DNA from: Betaproteobacteria bacterium
GTDB taxonomy: Bacteria > Pseudomonadota > Gammaproteobacteria > Burkholderiales > Burkholderiaceae
DNA: 64,000 bases
Assembly (NCBI GenBank): GCA_009927445.1
Contig: RFMZ01000212.1
Span: 1-64,000, forward strand
Direction of reading: 5' to 3'
Of the stretch, positions 52,750 to 62,626 are shown piece by piece. The notes beneath the pieces were generated by a model that saw only the letters and a program-made list of their open reading frames with translations, was not told the DNA's origin and ran no database searches. The position numbers and the translations under genes are program-made. Numbering within the stretch: the stretch's first letter is position 1; each line of letters begins with the position of its first letter.

Positions 52750-53745
52750 TTAGCGCAGGCAATGCTGTTCAATATAACTAACGCATTTAGCGGCAGTTTG
52801 AGGAATGACTTGAGGTAAGCTTGGATCAACGACAATACGACTTGGCATAGCCCGCAACCAAGTCAACTGTCTTTTGCCCAATTGCCTTGTAGCGGCAAGA
52901 CTTGTACTGACCAAATCGGGGTAGTTTATTTCTTCACGAAGATATTGCCAGGCTTGGCGATAACCTACCGCTCGCATAGCTGGCAGATCGGGCGTAATTT
53001 GGGGATTTAAAATTAAGCTGGCCACTTCCTCTAAAAAACCAAGCTGCAGCATTTTTAAAAAGCGCTCTGCCATTCGAGCGTGAAGCCATTGACGATCATT
53101 TGGCTCCAAAGATATTAAATGATGTTTGATGATGGAGCCATCTCGCGATGGCGCATAGGGTGCTTTGGCTATCCAAGACGACATTGGTTGTCCTGAGCCT
53201 AGGTAGACTTCAAGAGCCCTAGAAATACGCTGCGTGTCGCCAGGAGGTAATTTTGAGGCAGTAATTGGGTCCATTACTTGTAAGCGATCGTACATGGCTG
53301 GCCAGCCGATGACCTCTGCTTCTTTGGCGATTTGTAGTCGAATTTCTGGCTGGCTTTGCGGTAAGTTGGTTAGACCTTGACTCAATGCTCGCCAATACAG
53401 CATTGTTCCGCCGACGATAACTGGCACACTTCCTTTAGCGCGAATCTCGGTAGCCCAACGCGCTGCATCTTTGGCAAATTGGGCGGCTGAGTAAGTTTCC
53501 CAAGGATCTCTGATATCAATGCCATGGTGAGGCACTTGCAACTGCTCAGCCATACTCGGCTTTGCTGTGCCAATATTTAACCCCCTGTAGACTAAAGCTG
53601 AATCCATACTAATTAATTCAATCTGGATATTTTTTTGTAGTGCTTGACTAGTCACTTCCAACGATAATTGACTTTTTCCACTGGCAGTTGGCCCAACGAT
53701 GACTAGTATCTGGTTAAGTGCCGAATCATTTTCAAATGGAGTCAT
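52750..53745 (-). CDS. miaA: tRNA dimethylallyltransferase MiaA
   Basis: 331-residue enzyme that adds a dimethylallyl group to A37 of tRNAs reading UNN codons. The P-loop GPTASGKSQLS, the SMDSALVYRGLNIGTAKPS substrate segment, VIVGGTMLYWRAL and GDTQRISRALEVYLGSGQPMS are diagnostic. Its start overlaps the stop of mutL by one base, the classical mutL-miaA pair, so expression is coupled. Confidence 0.97.
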   Translation of the reverse strand: MTPFENDSALNQILVIVGPTASGKSQLSLEVTSQALQKNIQIELISMDSALVYRGLNIGTAKPSMAEQLQVPHHGIDIRDPWETYSAAQFAKDAARWATEIRAKGSVPVIVGGTMLYWRALSQGLTNLPQSQPEIRLQIAKEAEVIGWPAMYDRLQVMDPITASKLPPGDTQRISRALEVYLGSGQPMSSWIAKAPYAPSRDGSIIKHHLISLEPNDRQWLHARMAERFLKMLQLGFLEEVASLILNPQITPDLPAMRAVGYRQAWQYLREEINYPDLVSTSLAATRQLGKRQLTWLRAMPSRIVVDPSLPQVIPQTAAKCVSYIEQHCLR

Positions 53746-55553
53746 TAACGACCCCGCATAAATAACTTATCCAAGTCTGCTACCGATAATTGAATCCATG
53801 TCGGCCTGCCATGATTACATTGGTCGGCTCGATCGGTTTGTTCCATTTGACGCAATAAGGCATTCATTTCAGGAATCGTTAATAGTCGATGGGCGCGAAC
53901 TGCTGCGTGGCAGGCTTTTGAAGCCAGCTTTTCATGTTGTGCCGCGTTGATGGTAGCACTAGATCCGAGTTGCTCTAAATCGAGGAGTAATTGTCGAATC
54001 AATTGAGCTGGATCTGATTTACTCATTAATGCGGGTAATGATCGAATGACTAATTGTTCAGGCCCAAGCTCAGATATATCAAAGCCCAGTTGAATGAGGC
54101 TGGAGTGATATTCATTCAATGTACTGATTTCAATTCGACTCGCATTGAGTACTACAGGAACAAGAAGTTGTTGGGTGACGACAGCGGTATTTAAATCCGA
54201 TTTATATTTTTCATAAAGAACGCGTTCATGTGCGGCGTGCATATCAACAAGTACGATGCCTTGTTGATTTTGCGCCAAGATATAAATTCCAGCTAACTGC
54301 GCAATTGCCTGCCCTAGAGGCTGGTCGTTTTCTTGAGGGACCTCTGAATAACTACTTTGGACAGAGTTTAGAGTGGTGTTCGGTGTGCTAAAAAGTTGCT
54401 GCATCGAGTCTTTTACTGAGCCACTCATCGGCAGCGATAGCCGTTGATTTTTTGAATAAAACGGGGTGTAGCTTTGGGATTGAGGCGCAACCAATTTTTC
54501 TAATTGCTTAAATTGGGTAGTTGGGAGCGCCAAGTTTTCTAACGTGGGTAAGCTCGCCTCTCCCTGGCCAGCCCCATGAGCTAAGCGGTCTTGAATGGTG
54601 TGGAAGACAAATTGGTGGACTGCCCTACTATCCCGAAAACGAACCTCAATTTTGGCGGGATGCACATTCACATCAACCAACTCAGGATTAATAGTTAAGC
54701 ACAGAAGGAGAATGGGTTGTCGATCGCCATGCAGCACATCTTGATAGGCGCTACGGATAGCGTGATTAATCAGCTTATCTTTGACGAATCGTTGATTAAT
54801 AAAGATATATTGCTGATCAGCCCTTGCTCGGCTAGCTGTTGGTGAGCCGATAAAGCCTGCTAGTTGAATTAACGCATTACCACTTTGTACGGCAAGTTTT
54901 GCTGCTTCAAATTCAGGTCCGAGAATATCAGTTGCGCGGCGATTTAAATCAGCAGCTATCCATCGGTGAAGGGCTTTACCGTTATGCCAAATTGCAAAGC
55001 TAGTTTGAGGATTTGCCAGGGCCACCCGTTTAATCGCTTCGATACAGTGACCCAATTCGGTGGCGTGCGACTTGAGAAATTTTCGTCTAGCTGGAGTATT
55101 AAAAAAAAGATCGGCTACATCCACTCGGGAGCCAATATCTCCAGCAGCCGGCTGAACCTTTTGATGAGCGCTATCAATTTCCCAAGCGTGTTCATCATGG
55201 AGTGTACGGGAGGTAAAAATTGTTCTTGAAACAGATGCAATAGAGGCGAGGGCCTCTCCCCTAAAGCCCATCGTGCGGACGGACTCCAGATCTTCTAGAG
55301 ATCTAATTTTACTCGTAGCATGTCTTGTTAAAGCTAACCGGAGTTCGGCTGCGGGTATCCCGACGCCATCATCACTAATCACAATACGCGAAGTGCCACC
55401 ATCTTCAAGGCGAATCTGAATCTGAGAGGCATTGGCATCGACAGCATTTTCTAACAATTCTTTGACAACTGCTGCTGGTCGTTCAATCACCTCCCCAGCT
55501 GCAATTTGACTAATTAACTGATTTGGTAGTTCTAGAATAGGTTGTCGTGACAT
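53745..55553 (-). CDS. mutL: DNA mismatch repair protein MutL
   Basis: 602-residue GHKL ATPase linking MutS to strand removal. ENAVDANASQIQI, ISDDGVGI and TMGFRGEALASI are the ATPase motifs. The C-terminal dimer domain has LVDMHAAHERVLYEK, matching the endonuclease motif DQHAxxExxxxE with Met for Gln, plus ACHAAVRAHRLL and CNHGRPTWI near the end. This suggests a nicking MutL, as expected where MutH and Dam are absent. The Met substitution is a small oddity. Confidence 0.96.
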   Translation of the reverse strand: MSRQPILELPNQLISQIAAGEVIERPAAVVKELLENAVDANASQIQIRLEDGGTSRIVISDDGVGIPAAELRLALTRHATSKIRSLEDLESVRTMGFRGEALASIASVSRTIFTSRTLHDEHAWEIDSAHQKVQPAAGDIGSRVDVADLFFNTPARRKFLKSHATELGHCIEAIKRVALANPQTSFAIWHNGKALHRWIAADLNRRATDILGPEFEAAKLAVQSGNALIQLAGFIGSPTASRARADQQYIFINQRFVKDKLINHAIRSAYQDVLHGDRQPILLLCLTINPELVDVNVHPAKIEVRFRDSRAVHQFVFHTIQDRLAHGAGQGEASLPTLENLALPTTQFKQLEKLVAPQSQSYTPFYSKNQRLSLPMSGSVKDSMQQLFSTPNTTLNSVQSSYSEVPQENDQPLGQAIAQLAGIYILAQNQQGIVLVDMHAAHERVLYEKYKSDLNTAVVTQQLLVPVVLNASRIEISTLNEYHSSLIQLGFDISELGPEQLVIRSLPALMSKSDPAQLIRQLLLDLEQLGSSATINAAQHEKLASKACHAAVRAHRLLTIPEMNALLRQMEQTDRADQCNHGRPTWIQLSVADLDKLFMRGR

Positions 55554-55601
55554 GGTGCTATTTTCTCATGAAGACTTCAGTGTTCATTTGAAACTGGTAA
55601 T

Positions 55602-56276
55602 ATGCTTACCGTGGAACAATTAATTATATTCTTGCAGTTTTTAATGCACATAGGCGATCACCTTGGTGAATATGGCGCCTGGTCATACGGCATTTTAAGC
55701 GCTATTATTTTTGCTGAAACAGGTCTCGTCGTATTTCCATTCTTGCCAGGGGATACCCTACTATTCACAGCTGGGGCATTTTGTGCCACCGGTCAGCTTA
55801 ATTTATTTTTGTTGAATTTTTTAATCATTACTGCCGCCATACTCGGTAATACAGTGAATTATTGGATTGGGAAGTATTTAGTTACGCGGATGGAGATAAG
55901 CTCGATTACTTGGATTGATCAGGGCGCTTTAAAAAAAACCCACATTTTTTTTGAAAAACACGGCGGTAAGACAATCATATTAGCGCGCTTTGTGCCGATT
56001 GTAAGGACTTTCGCACCCTTTGTTGCAGGGGTATCGGGGATGAATTTCTCAAAATTTCAGCTATTTAATATTGCTGGGGCGGTATTTTGGAGTGGCTCTT
56101 TAACTGTTGCGGGTTATTTTTTTGGAAACCTTCCTGTGATTAAGGACAACCTGAATACGATCGTATTAATTGGCGTTGGTGCGGCTGTGATACCGGTTCT
56201 TTTGACGGCCTTTGTGCGACTCATCCAGTTGATCCTTTCGAAAAAAAAGACTAATACATCAGAAATTTCTAGATAA
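55602..56276 (+). CDS. DedA/VTT family membrane protein
   Basis: 224-residue inner-membrane protein. The segments ETGLVVFPFLPGDTLLFTAGAF, GNTVNYWIGKYL, FFEKHGGKTIILARFVPIVRTFAPFVAGV and MNFSKFQLFNIAGAVFWS are diagnostic of DedA (YqjA/YghB-type). Family members act as phospholipid or undecaprenyl-phosphate flippases or keep the proton gradient, with the F/YxRFxPxxR region needed for function. Divergent from mutL; convergent with the SirB1-like gene. Confidence 0.94.
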   Translation: MLTVEQLIIFLQFLMHIGDHLGEYGAWSYGILSAIIFAETGLVVFPFLPGDTLLFTAGAFCATGQLNLFLLNFLIITAAILGNTVNYWIGKYLVTRMEISSITWIDQGALKKTHIFFEKHGGKTIILARFVPIVRTFAPFVAGVSGMNFSKFQLFNIAGAVFWSGSLTVAGYFFGNLPVIKDNLNTIVLIGVGAAVIPVLLTAFVRLIQLILSKKKTNTSEISR

Positions 56277-56312
56277 GCCCCTGACGCAATTGTGGATAGG
56301 CTGAGCAAAATA

Positions 56313-56380
56313 GCCCAATCAATTAGCTCGGATATATTGTATTGACTGAGGGGGGATTCTAGTACTTAGAACGATTGGGC
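56313..56380. repeat. 8-bp inverted repeat between dedA and the SirB1-like gene
   Basis: GCCCAATC (56313-56320) and GATTGGGC (56373-56380) are perfect inverted repeats 52 bases apart in the 114-base gap between convergent genes. No U-run or tight hairpin is seen, so it may be chance or an end-of-transcript structure. Confidence 0.35.
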
Positions 56381-56390
56381 ACTTTGGCCG

Positions 56391-57233
56391 CTAATGGGGC
56401 TTCAACGTTCTTTCAAGATCCTGCAGATGTTCTCTAATTTCATCGGCATCCTCTGCTAGCGGCATATGGCTCAAGTAAGTTGCCATGTCCTCGATGGCAG
56501 GGCGAGTGTAGTCTAACTGTGCAAGGGCTAGACCACGGTCACGAATTTCTTCTATTTCGCCAGGCAGTAAGATAACTAGTCTTTCCTGAATACCTAGAAG
56601 TCGCTCCCACCGATCTTGATGGCTATAGACAGCTTTCAAATTCCTCAATAAGCGCGACAAGATTTCTCGCGCCCCAGAGCTTTTTAAGAACACACTCAAG
56701 GGGAGAGCCATTTCTCCGCGATAACCCTGGGCGTCTAGGTATGGATCTAGCATTGCTTGTAATTCGGTTTTTGATAGGGAGGCGCCAGTTGTAGGGTCCA
56801 GCACAACTTCACCTTGAGGCAATGAAACCCGAACTAAGAAGTGGTTCGGAAAAGAGATCCCTCGAATATTCAAACCAATTTGCCCTCCCATTTCAAGCAT
56901 AATTAAAGACAGGGATATGGGAATTCCACGACGAGTTTGCAGCACACTGTGCAGATAAGAGTTCTCCGGGTCATAGTAATCATTGGTATTGAGTTCAAAA
57001 TGCAACTCTGAAAAAAAATAGTGTTTGAGATGCTGCAATTTTTGTAAATCTGTCGTCTCTGGAGTAAATCGAGCGTTGAGTTTTTTTACCAGTGCGTCGA
57101 TATGATCTAAAACTGCTTGAACATCCAGATCTGGATAGGCATGTTGAGCAACCGCAATTGCAGCCTCAGTCAGGGGTAAATTTTGATCTTCAGCAACCAA
57201 AGAGGCAAAGTAGTCAAGATGTTTAGTAGGCAT
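56391..57233 (-). CDS. SirB1/transglutaminase-like TPR protein (UPF0162)
   Basis: 280-residue protein of the SirB1/YchA family. The N-terminal part is a transglutaminase-like fold: NTNDYYDPENSYLHSVLQTRRGIPISLSLIML, then ISFPNHFLVRV and LDPTTGASLSK. The usual catalytic Cys is absent, as in the family. The C-terminal half is helical with tetratricopeptide-like repeats. No biochemical role is established. Lies five bases after murJ on the same strand. Confidence 0.9.
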   Translation of the reverse strand: MPTKHLDYFASLVAEDQNLPLTEAAIAVAQHAYPDLDVQAVLDHIDALVKKLNARFTPETTDLQKLQHLKHYFFSELHFELNTNDYYDPENSYLHSVLQTRRGIPISLSLIMLEMGGQIGLNIRGISFPNHFLVRVSLPQGEVVLDPTTGASLSKTELQAMLDPYLDAQGYRGEMALPLSVFLKSSGAREILSRLLRNLKAVYSHQDRWERLLGIQERLVILLPGEIEEIRDRGLALAQLDYTRPAIEDMATYLSHMPLAEDADEIREHLQDLERTLKPH

Positions 57234-57238
57234 GTAAA

Positions 57239-58798
57239 TTAACTCGCGTGTCTTAAAAATTCTTTAAAACGAATTCCACAAATCCAAAGGGTCATGAAGT
57301 AGCCTAGCATTGCCAATGCCCCCCAAGCAAGCATTAGAAATATTCGACTCATTGGATTAGCGCTCATAGCAATCCAATCATGATAGTTTGCCCCAAAACC
57401 TAAAATGACTCCAAAAATCACAAGCCCCACGCCTAGTTGCACAAAAAACTTCCACCAGGCTTGCTTTCCAAAGGACACTCCTCCACGTCGGGCAAGCCCA
57501 ATCCATAGCAAGGCTGCATTCAGGCAGGCTCCGACACCAATGGAAAGGGCTAAGCCGGCATGGGCAAATAGAGGAACAAACACTAAGTTTAGAAGTTGCG
57601 TACAAATGAGAACAATTAAGGCTATTTTGACAGGTGTTTTGATATTTTGGCGCGAATAAAATCCGGGAGCAAGGATTTTAACTAAAATTAAGCCAATCAA
57701 ACCGACCCCATAGGCTTGCAATGCAAGACGGGTCATTTCGACATCGTGGGATGTGAACTTGCCGTAGTGGTACAAAGCTGCCGCGAGAGGCTCACCGAAG
57801 ATAAAAAGGGCCAGGGCAGCGGGGGTGGCTAGGAGAAAAGTTAAACGAATCCCCCAAGTAATCAATTGACTAGCTAACTCCGTATGCCCTTGCGCATTCG
57901 CCTTACTCAAGCTTGGAAGTAGAACGGTACCGACTGCAACACCAAGTAAAGCGGTTGGAAATTCCATTAAGCGATCAGCATAAGATAGCCAAGAAACGCT
58001 ACCTGCAGTCAGATGAGAGGCAATATTAGTATTAATTAGTAGGGAGATTTGCGCGACCGAAACGGCAAAAATAGCTGGCCCCATCAACTTCAGCACCCTT
58101 TTAGCATCTGGGTCGCTAGCCGCTTGGCGAAGACGTTGATACCCCAGTCCAATACGCGGCAGCAGCCCTATTTTTATAAGAACTGGCACCTGAAGTATGA
58201 GTTGGCAGAGCCCACCCACGAGAACCCCGATTGCTAGAGCATAGATAGGGGTAGTTAATTGTGGCGCAAGAAATAATGCTGCAAGGATAATACCTACATT
58301 TAAAAGGGTGGGAGTCAGGGCCGGGATTACAAACCGTTGATGCGTATTGAGAATGCCGGCGGCTAATGAGACTAGTGAAATGAGCCCAATATAAGGAAAC
58401 ATGATTTGCGTGAGCACTACCGTAATTTCGAAAGTTTGTTTATCCTGAAAGCCAGTAGCGATTGCCAAAATAAGAAGTGGTGCAAAAACAACGCCAAAGA
58501 TAACAGTCACTAATAGACTCCAAAATAGCAGGGTTGAAACTACATTAATTAATTTTTTAGCCTGATCTGGTCCTTGGGTACTGTTAATCTCAGATAAGAT
58601 TGGAACAAATGCTTGCGAAAATGCACCTTCGGCAAATAACCGGCGCAGTAAGTTCGGTATTCGAAATGCGACATTGAATGCATCGGTCATTTCGGATGCC
58701 CCAAAAGCACGAGCGATGAGAGTTTCCCGAATGAGACCAGTTACTCTGGAGAGCATCGTAATAGTACTAACTTTGGCTGCTGCAGAGAGAAGATTCAC
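57239..58798 (-). CDS. murJ: lipid II flippase MurJ
   Basis: 519-residue MOP-family protein with about 14 membrane helices that moves lipid II across the inner membrane for peptidoglycan growth. The start LLSAAAKVSTITMLSRVTGLIRETLIARAFG is typical, with conserved Arg residues, and RIPNLLRRLFAEGAFSQAFVP follows. Length is normal. Divergent from rpsT across a 286-base region, as in most Burkholderiales. Confidence 0.96.
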   Translation of the reverse strand: MNLLSAAAKVSTITMLSRVTGLIRETLIARAFGASEMTDAFNVAFRIPNLLRRLFAEGAFSQAFVPILSEINSTQGPDQAKKLINVVSTLLFWSLLVTVIFGVVFAPLLILAIATGFQDKQTFEITVVLTQIMFPYIGLISLVSLAAGILNTHQRFVIPALTPTLLNVGIILAALFLAPQLTTPIYALAIGVLVGGLCQLILQVPVLIKIGLLPRIGLGYQRLRQAASDPDAKRVLKLMGPAIFAVSVAQISLLINTNIASHLTAGSVSWLSYADRLMEFPTALLGVAVGTVLLPSLSKANAQGHTELASQLITWGIRLTFLLATPAALALFIFGEPLAAALYHYGKFTSHDVEMTRLALQAYGVGLIGLILVKILAPGFYSRQNIKTPVKIALIVLICTQLLNLVFVPLFAHAGLALSIGVGACLNAALLWIGLARRGGVSFGKQAWWKFFVQLGVGLVIFGVILGFGANYHDWIAMSANPMSRIFLMLAWGALAMLGYFMTLWICGIRFKEFLRHAS

Positions 58799-58847
58799 GA
58801 ACTAAGTCACTTATTGTGTTGGGGTAGTAAAAAGTATCTGTCTAGGT

Positions 58848-58853
58848 TATAAT
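58848..58853 (+). promoter_or_regulatory. possible -10 box (TATAAT) in the murJ-rpsT region
   Basis: A perfect TATAAT stands at 58848-58853, 231 bases before rpsT. No good -35 is seen at 16-18 bases upstream. If used, it would give rpsT a long 5' leader containing the 16-bp repeats. Confidence 0.3.
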
Positions 58854-58962
58854 AGAGGATTAATGGTTTTCCAATAGAAAATCTTATTTTAATGATAGTA
58901 CCTTGTGAGTATGTCGATGCTTCGAATCTTTATCAGGTATTTTATCAATGAGAGTGGAGATT

Positions 58963-59010
58963 GAAGTGCAATAGAAAAGAAGTGCAATAGAAAAGAAGTG
59001 CAATAGAAAA
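58963..59010. repeat. three perfect 16-bp tandem repeats upstream of rpsT
   Basis: GAAGTGCAATAGAAAA occurs three times without a mismatch at 58963, 58979 and 58995. A fourth partial copy, CAATAGAAAA, lies at 58872-58881. Closer to rpsT, GAAACTGA is also repeated (two copies ten bases apart around 59058-59075). Nothing here is coding. Perfect identity implies recent expansion by slippage. Confidence 0.9.
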
Positions 59011-59084
59011 CCACCAACCGAATATGTAACAAATGAGTAGTTCAAAAAAATTTATTAGAAACTGAAAGAAACTGAGTAAAACAT

Positions 59085-59351
59085 ATGGCAAATACAGCAC
59101 AAGCTCGCAAACGCGCCCGTCAAGCAGTCAAGTTAAACGCGCACAATTCTAGTTTGAGATCTCGCTTGAGAACGGCAATTAAATCTGTTCGCAAGGCAGT
59201 TGACACTGGTGATAAAGCAGCTGCAGCAAAAGTTTTTTTAGCTGCGCAATCCACGATTGATCAGATTGCTGATAAGAAAATTATTCATAAAAATACTGCT
59301 TCACGTCAAAAATCCAGGTTGTCAGCAGCGATCAAAGCAATGGCTGCTTAA
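59085..59351 (+). CDS. rpsT: 30S ribosomal protein S20
   Basis: 88-residue small-subunit protein that binds 16S rRNA early in assembly. [21 protein letters not shown] and the basic helical bundle ([20 protein letters not shown]...[20 protein letters not shown]) are standard. The ribosome site is weak (GAG eight bases upstream). S20 represses its own translation in E. coli; whether the repeat-bearing leader here takes part is unknown. A palindromic terminator lies 100 bases downstream. Confidence 0.98.
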   Translation: MANTAQARKRARQAVKLNAHNSSLRSRLRTAIKSVRKAVDTGDKAAAAKVFLAAQSTIDQIADKKIIHKNTASRQKSRLSAAIKAMAA

Positions 59352-59450
59352 TCGGATTTTGCTGATTTTATTTTGTTGATTTCATTTTGCTATCGAATTT
59401 GGAGATTTCCCCTTTTAGAATAGTTTAGTTTGTAGCAGTAAATGTCTGAC

Positions 59451-59479
59451 AAGTCCGCAATTGCGGACTTTATAGTTTT
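59451..59479 (+). terminator. terminator after rpsT, 20-bp palindrome
   Basis: AAGTCCGC-AATT-GCGGACTT is a perfect 20-base palindrome followed by TATAGTTTT. It ends plus-strand transcription from rpsT and may also stop the convergent DUF3579 gene, whose 3' side lacks a good U-run. Confidence 0.8.
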
Positions 59480-59499
59480 AAGTTGTTTGAACAAAAATT

Positions 59500-59793
59500 T
59501 TAGGAAGACGTCTCATTGAGCTCGATTAGGACAAGGTGATTGTCTTTCGCAAAATTGAGTACAAAATCGAGCGCTCGAACGTCAATATCTGCTAATTGTG
59601 TATCAACGATTACGCATTTAACATCCTCAATTGTTTCAGGCGTAACATAGGGTGAAAACGTAAATCTTGGATCCCCATCATCATCTGGGGGTCTAAATGA
59701 AGACATGACGCCACACAAACGGTCGGCCCAATCACTCGGCCTGAATACTTTACCGTTTGGGGTGATACCTTTGATGCAGTATTGTTTGGACAT
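59500..59793 (-). CDS. DUF3579 family protein
   Basis: 97-residue acidic protein from the ATG at 59793 (MSKQYCIKGITPNGKVFRPSDWADRLCGVMS); the track start adds 14 residues. It matches the small family DUF3579, conserved in Betaproteobacteria and some Gammaproteobacteria, of unknown function. No signal peptide or membrane segment. It stands alone between rpsT and argF, convergent with rpsT, a position seen in other Burkholderiales. Confidence 0.85.
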   Translation of the reverse strand: MSKQYCIKGITPNGKVFRPSDWADRLCGVMSSFRPPDDDGDPRFTFSPYVTPETIEDVKCVIVDTQLADIDVRALDFVLNFAKDNHLVLIELNETSS

Positions 59794-60067
59794 GAATGAC
59801 GAATGAATTGATTGGTGTAAGGTAAGCGCTGTCAAACGTTAGTAATGAATCATATAGACTTGGATGACTATAGCGCATTTGCGTGGCAATCTTAAAAAAC
59901 CGTCATGACAAATTGATCTGATCTGATGCAATATGCATCCGTGTACAGAAAACAAGAAAGGATAGTTGAAGCATCATAGGAGGGTAATTAAGGAATGTTG
60001 GTCGTTAAATAATAACCCTTGTAAGAAGTGGGTTGCATACAATAACTTTTTAGCTTAAAAAATAAAT

Positions 60068-61009
60068 ATGGAAAATAAAAACCACCCATTGAGGCATTAC
60101 CTGCAGTTTTCAGACTTTAACGAAAGCGAATACGATTACATTTTGGAGCGAGCCAAGATCTTAAAACGCAAATTTAAAGCGTATGAGACCTGGCACCCCT
60201 TACACGATCGAACATTAGCGATGATCTTTGAGAAGCACTCCACTAGAACGCGTTTATCTTTTGAGGCTGGCATGCACCAATTAGGCGGCCACGCCGTGTA
60301 TTTAAATACACAGGACACCCAACTAGGCCGTGGCGAACCCGTTGAGGACGCTGCACAAGTGATTTCTAGGATGACGGACATCATTATGATCCGAACTTAT
60401 GGCCAGGATATTCTAGAGCGATTTGCAGCTAATTCGCGGGTGCCTGTGGTGAACGGCTTAACGAATGAATATCATCCGTGTCAGGTATTGGCAGATATCT
60501 TTACTTATCACGAAGAGCGTGGCTCGATTCGTGGCAAAAAAGTTGCTTGGATTGGCGATGCCAATAATATGGCCTATACCTGGCTTCAAGCGGCCCCAAT
60601 TTTAGGCTTTGAGTTACATTTTTCAGGCCCCGTTGGTTACACCTTAGATCATCACAGAATTACCCAGGCCGAACAAGCCTGCTTAAAGAATTTTTCTGAT
60701 CCTAAACAAGCCTGTGTTGGCGTTGATTTAGTAACAACTGACGTCTGGACGAGTATGGGATATGAAAAGGAAAATACCGATCGCCTAGCGGCTTTTAGAA
60801 ATTGGATTGTCGATAATGACAAAATGGCGATGGCTAAATCAGACGCCTTGTTTATGCACTGTTTACCAGCACATCGCGGGGAAGAAGTTGCCTCGGAAGT
60901 GATTGATGGAGCGCAAAGTATTGTTTGGCAGGAAGCCGAAAATCGTTTACATGTCCAAAAGGCTTTAATGGAGTTTTTATTGTGTGGCAAATTGAATGAA
61001 TTGGTTTGA
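60068..61009 (+). CDS. argF: ornithine carbamoyltransferase ArgF
   Basis: 313-residue enzyme joining carbamoyl phosphate and ornithine to citrulline. The carbamoyl-phosphate motif is KHSTRTRLSFEAG; NGLTNEYHPCQVLADI and MHCLPAHRGEEV are the HPCQ and HCLP signatures. No recognisable ribosome site precedes the ATG, and the 230-base upstream gap holds no clear operator. Three bases separate it from argG, so citrulline is made and used by one transcript. Confidence 0.97.
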   Translation: MENKNHPLRHYLQFSDFNESEYDYILERAKILKRKFKAYETWHPLHDRTLAMIFEKHSTRTRLSFEAGMHQLGGHAVYLNTQDTQLGRGEPVEDAAQVISRMTDIIMIRTYGQDILERFAANSRVPVVNGLTNEYHPCQVLADIFTYHEERGSIRGKKVAWIGDANNMAYTWLQAAPILGFELHFSGPVGYTLDHHRITQAEQACLKNFSDPKQACVGVDLVTTDVWTSMGYEKENTDRLAAFRNWIVDNDKMAMAKSDALFMHCLPAHRGEEVASEVIDGAQSIVWQEAENRLHVQKALMEFLLCGKLNELV

Positions 61010-61012
61010 AAT

Positions 61013-62239
61013 ATGACAGATATCAAAAAAGTTGTTTTAGCGTATTCGGGTGGTCTTGATACAAGCGTTATCTTAAAGTGGCTCCAGGATACTTATCATT
61101 GTGAAATTGTGACATTTACCGCTGATTTGGGTCAGGGTGAGGAGCTTGAGCCAGCCAGAGCGAAGGCGATTCAATTCGGTATTAAGCCAGAGAATATTTT
61201 TATTGATGACTTACGTGAGGAATTTGTCCGAGACTTTGTCTTCCCGATGTTTCGTTGTAATACAGTCTATGAGGGCGAGTACTTATTAGGGACTTCAATT
61301 GCTCGACCATTAATTGCTAAGCGCCAGATTGAGATTGCGCGCCTGACACAGGCTGACTCGGTATCGCATGGTGCAACTGGGAAGGGCAATGATCAAGTAC
61401 GGTTTGAGTTGGGTTACTACGCTCTAGAGCCCGGTATCAAAGTAATTGCGCCTTGGCGAGAGTGGGATTTATTATCGCGTGAAAAATTACTCGCTTATGC
61501 CGAAAAACATGGTATCCCGGTAGATATGAAGCATAAGCAAGGGGGTGCACCCTATTCGATGGACGCCAATTTATTACATATTAGTTTTGAGGGGCGTCAT
61601 TTGGAAAATCCGAATGCGCAGGCTGAAGAAGCGATGTGGCGCTGGACGGTATCACCTGAAGAAGCGCCGAATGAAGCGCAGTATATTGATATCGAATTTC
61701 AAGGGGGAGACGCAATTGCTATTGATGGGCACCTGATGCTGCCCCATGTATTATTGGCTATGTTAAATGAGCTTGGCGGCAAGCACGGTATTGGCCGATT
61801 GGATTTAGTAGAAAACCGCTTTGTTGGCATGAAAAGTCGAGGCTGTTATGAAACGCCCGGCGGGAGTATTTTATTAAAGGCCCATCGCGGTATTGAGAGT
61901 ATTACTTTAGACCGGGAAGTGGCGCACTTAAAGGACGATTTGATGCCGCGATACGCTGCGCTCATTTATAACGGTTTTTGGTGGTCTCCAGAGCGTAAAG
62001 CGCTACAGATATTAATTGACCATACGCAATTACGAGTTAATGGTGTAGTGAAATTAAAGCTCTATAAAGGCTCTGTGACAGTTGTTTCACGAGACTCAAA
62101 GGACACTCTATTTGATCAAAATATTGCCACCTTTGATGATGATGGGGGCGCTTATAACCAGGCAGATGCTGGAGGCTTTATTAAATTAAATGCGCTGCGA
62201 TTACGGATTGCCGAAATTGCTAAGCGTCATCGACAATAA
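61013..62239 (+). CDS. argG: argininosuccinate synthase ArgG
   Basis: 408-residue ATP-dependent ligase joining citrulline and aspartate. The P-loop-like [51 protein letters not shown] and [10 protein letters not shown] are diagnostic. Second gene of argF-argG; argH is not nearby. Confidence 0.98.
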   Translation: MTDIKKVVLAYSGGLDTSVILKWLQDTYHCEIVTFTADLGQGEELEPARAKAIQFGIKPENIFIDDLREEFVRDFVFPMFRCNTVYEGEYLLGTSIARPLIAKRQIEIARLTQADSVSHGATGKGNDQVRFELGYYALEPGIKVIAPWREWDLLSREKLLAYAEKHGIPVDMKHKQGGAPYSMDANLLHISFEGRHLENPNAQAEEAMWRWTVSPEEAPNEAQYIDIEFQGGDAIAIDGHLMLPHVLLAMLNELGGKHGIGRLDLVENRFVGMKSRGCYETPGGSILLKAHRGIESITLDREVAHLKDDLMPRYAALIYNGFWWSPERKALQILIDHTQLRVNGVVKLKLYKGSVTVVSRDSKDTLFDQNIATFDDDGGAYNQADAGGFIKLNALRLRIAEIAKRHRQ

Positions 62240-62262
62240 CTGAAAGATCATCGGAGAATTTC

Positions 62263-62568
62263 ATGCAATTTAACCAAGTAACTGTAGATAAGAAAGCGAA
62301 TATTTTTTTTGATGGTAAATGTATTTCGCATACTGTAACATTGCCGGATCAAACCAGAAAATCTGTTGGCGTCATATTGCCAAGCACCTTACGCTTTGAT
62401 TTAACCACTAAAGAAGTTATGGAAGTTGTCGATGGTACTGCGTTTGTAAGTGTTAACGGCGGCCAAGAGCAAGCTTACTTAGCCGGTCAATCTTGGGAAG
62501 TTGGTGCGGGCGGTTACTTTGTGATTCGTGCGGAAGCGCCAATACATTATGTCTGCCATTTTGACTAA
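62263..62568 (+). CDS. ppnP: pyrimidine/purine nucleoside phosphorylase PpnP
   Basis: 101-residue cupin-like protein of the former DUF1255/UPF0345 (YaiE) family. GVILPSTLRFDLTTKEVMEVVDGTAFV and QSWEVGAGGYFVIRAEAPIHYVCHF are family segments. The E. coli protein phosphorolyses several nucleosides. A good ribosome site (GGAGAA) precedes the ATG, 23 bases after argG, so it may be read with the arg genes. Confidence 0.93.
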   Translation: MQFNQVTVDKKANIFFDGKCISHTVTLPDQTRKSVGVILPSTLRFDLTTKEVMEVVDGTAFVSVNGGQEQAYLAGQSWEVGAGGYFVIRAEAPIHYVCHFD

Positions 62569-62626
62569 CTAAGCGCTCATTGGATAGTGGCTAGGTTTTA
62601 AACTCTGTGGCCCCAATAGAGACAAT

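Noticed and set aside
58963-59010. CRISPR array
   Set aside because: Repeat units are directly adjacent with no spacers, only 16 bases long, and no cas genes are present. The same holds for the 11-bp array at 26848.
58801-59084. tRNA or other RNA gene in the murJ-rpsT gap
   Set aside because: The GCTTCGAATC stretch recalls a T-arm, but no cloverleaf can be drawn around it. No tRNA-like structure was found elsewhere in the window either.
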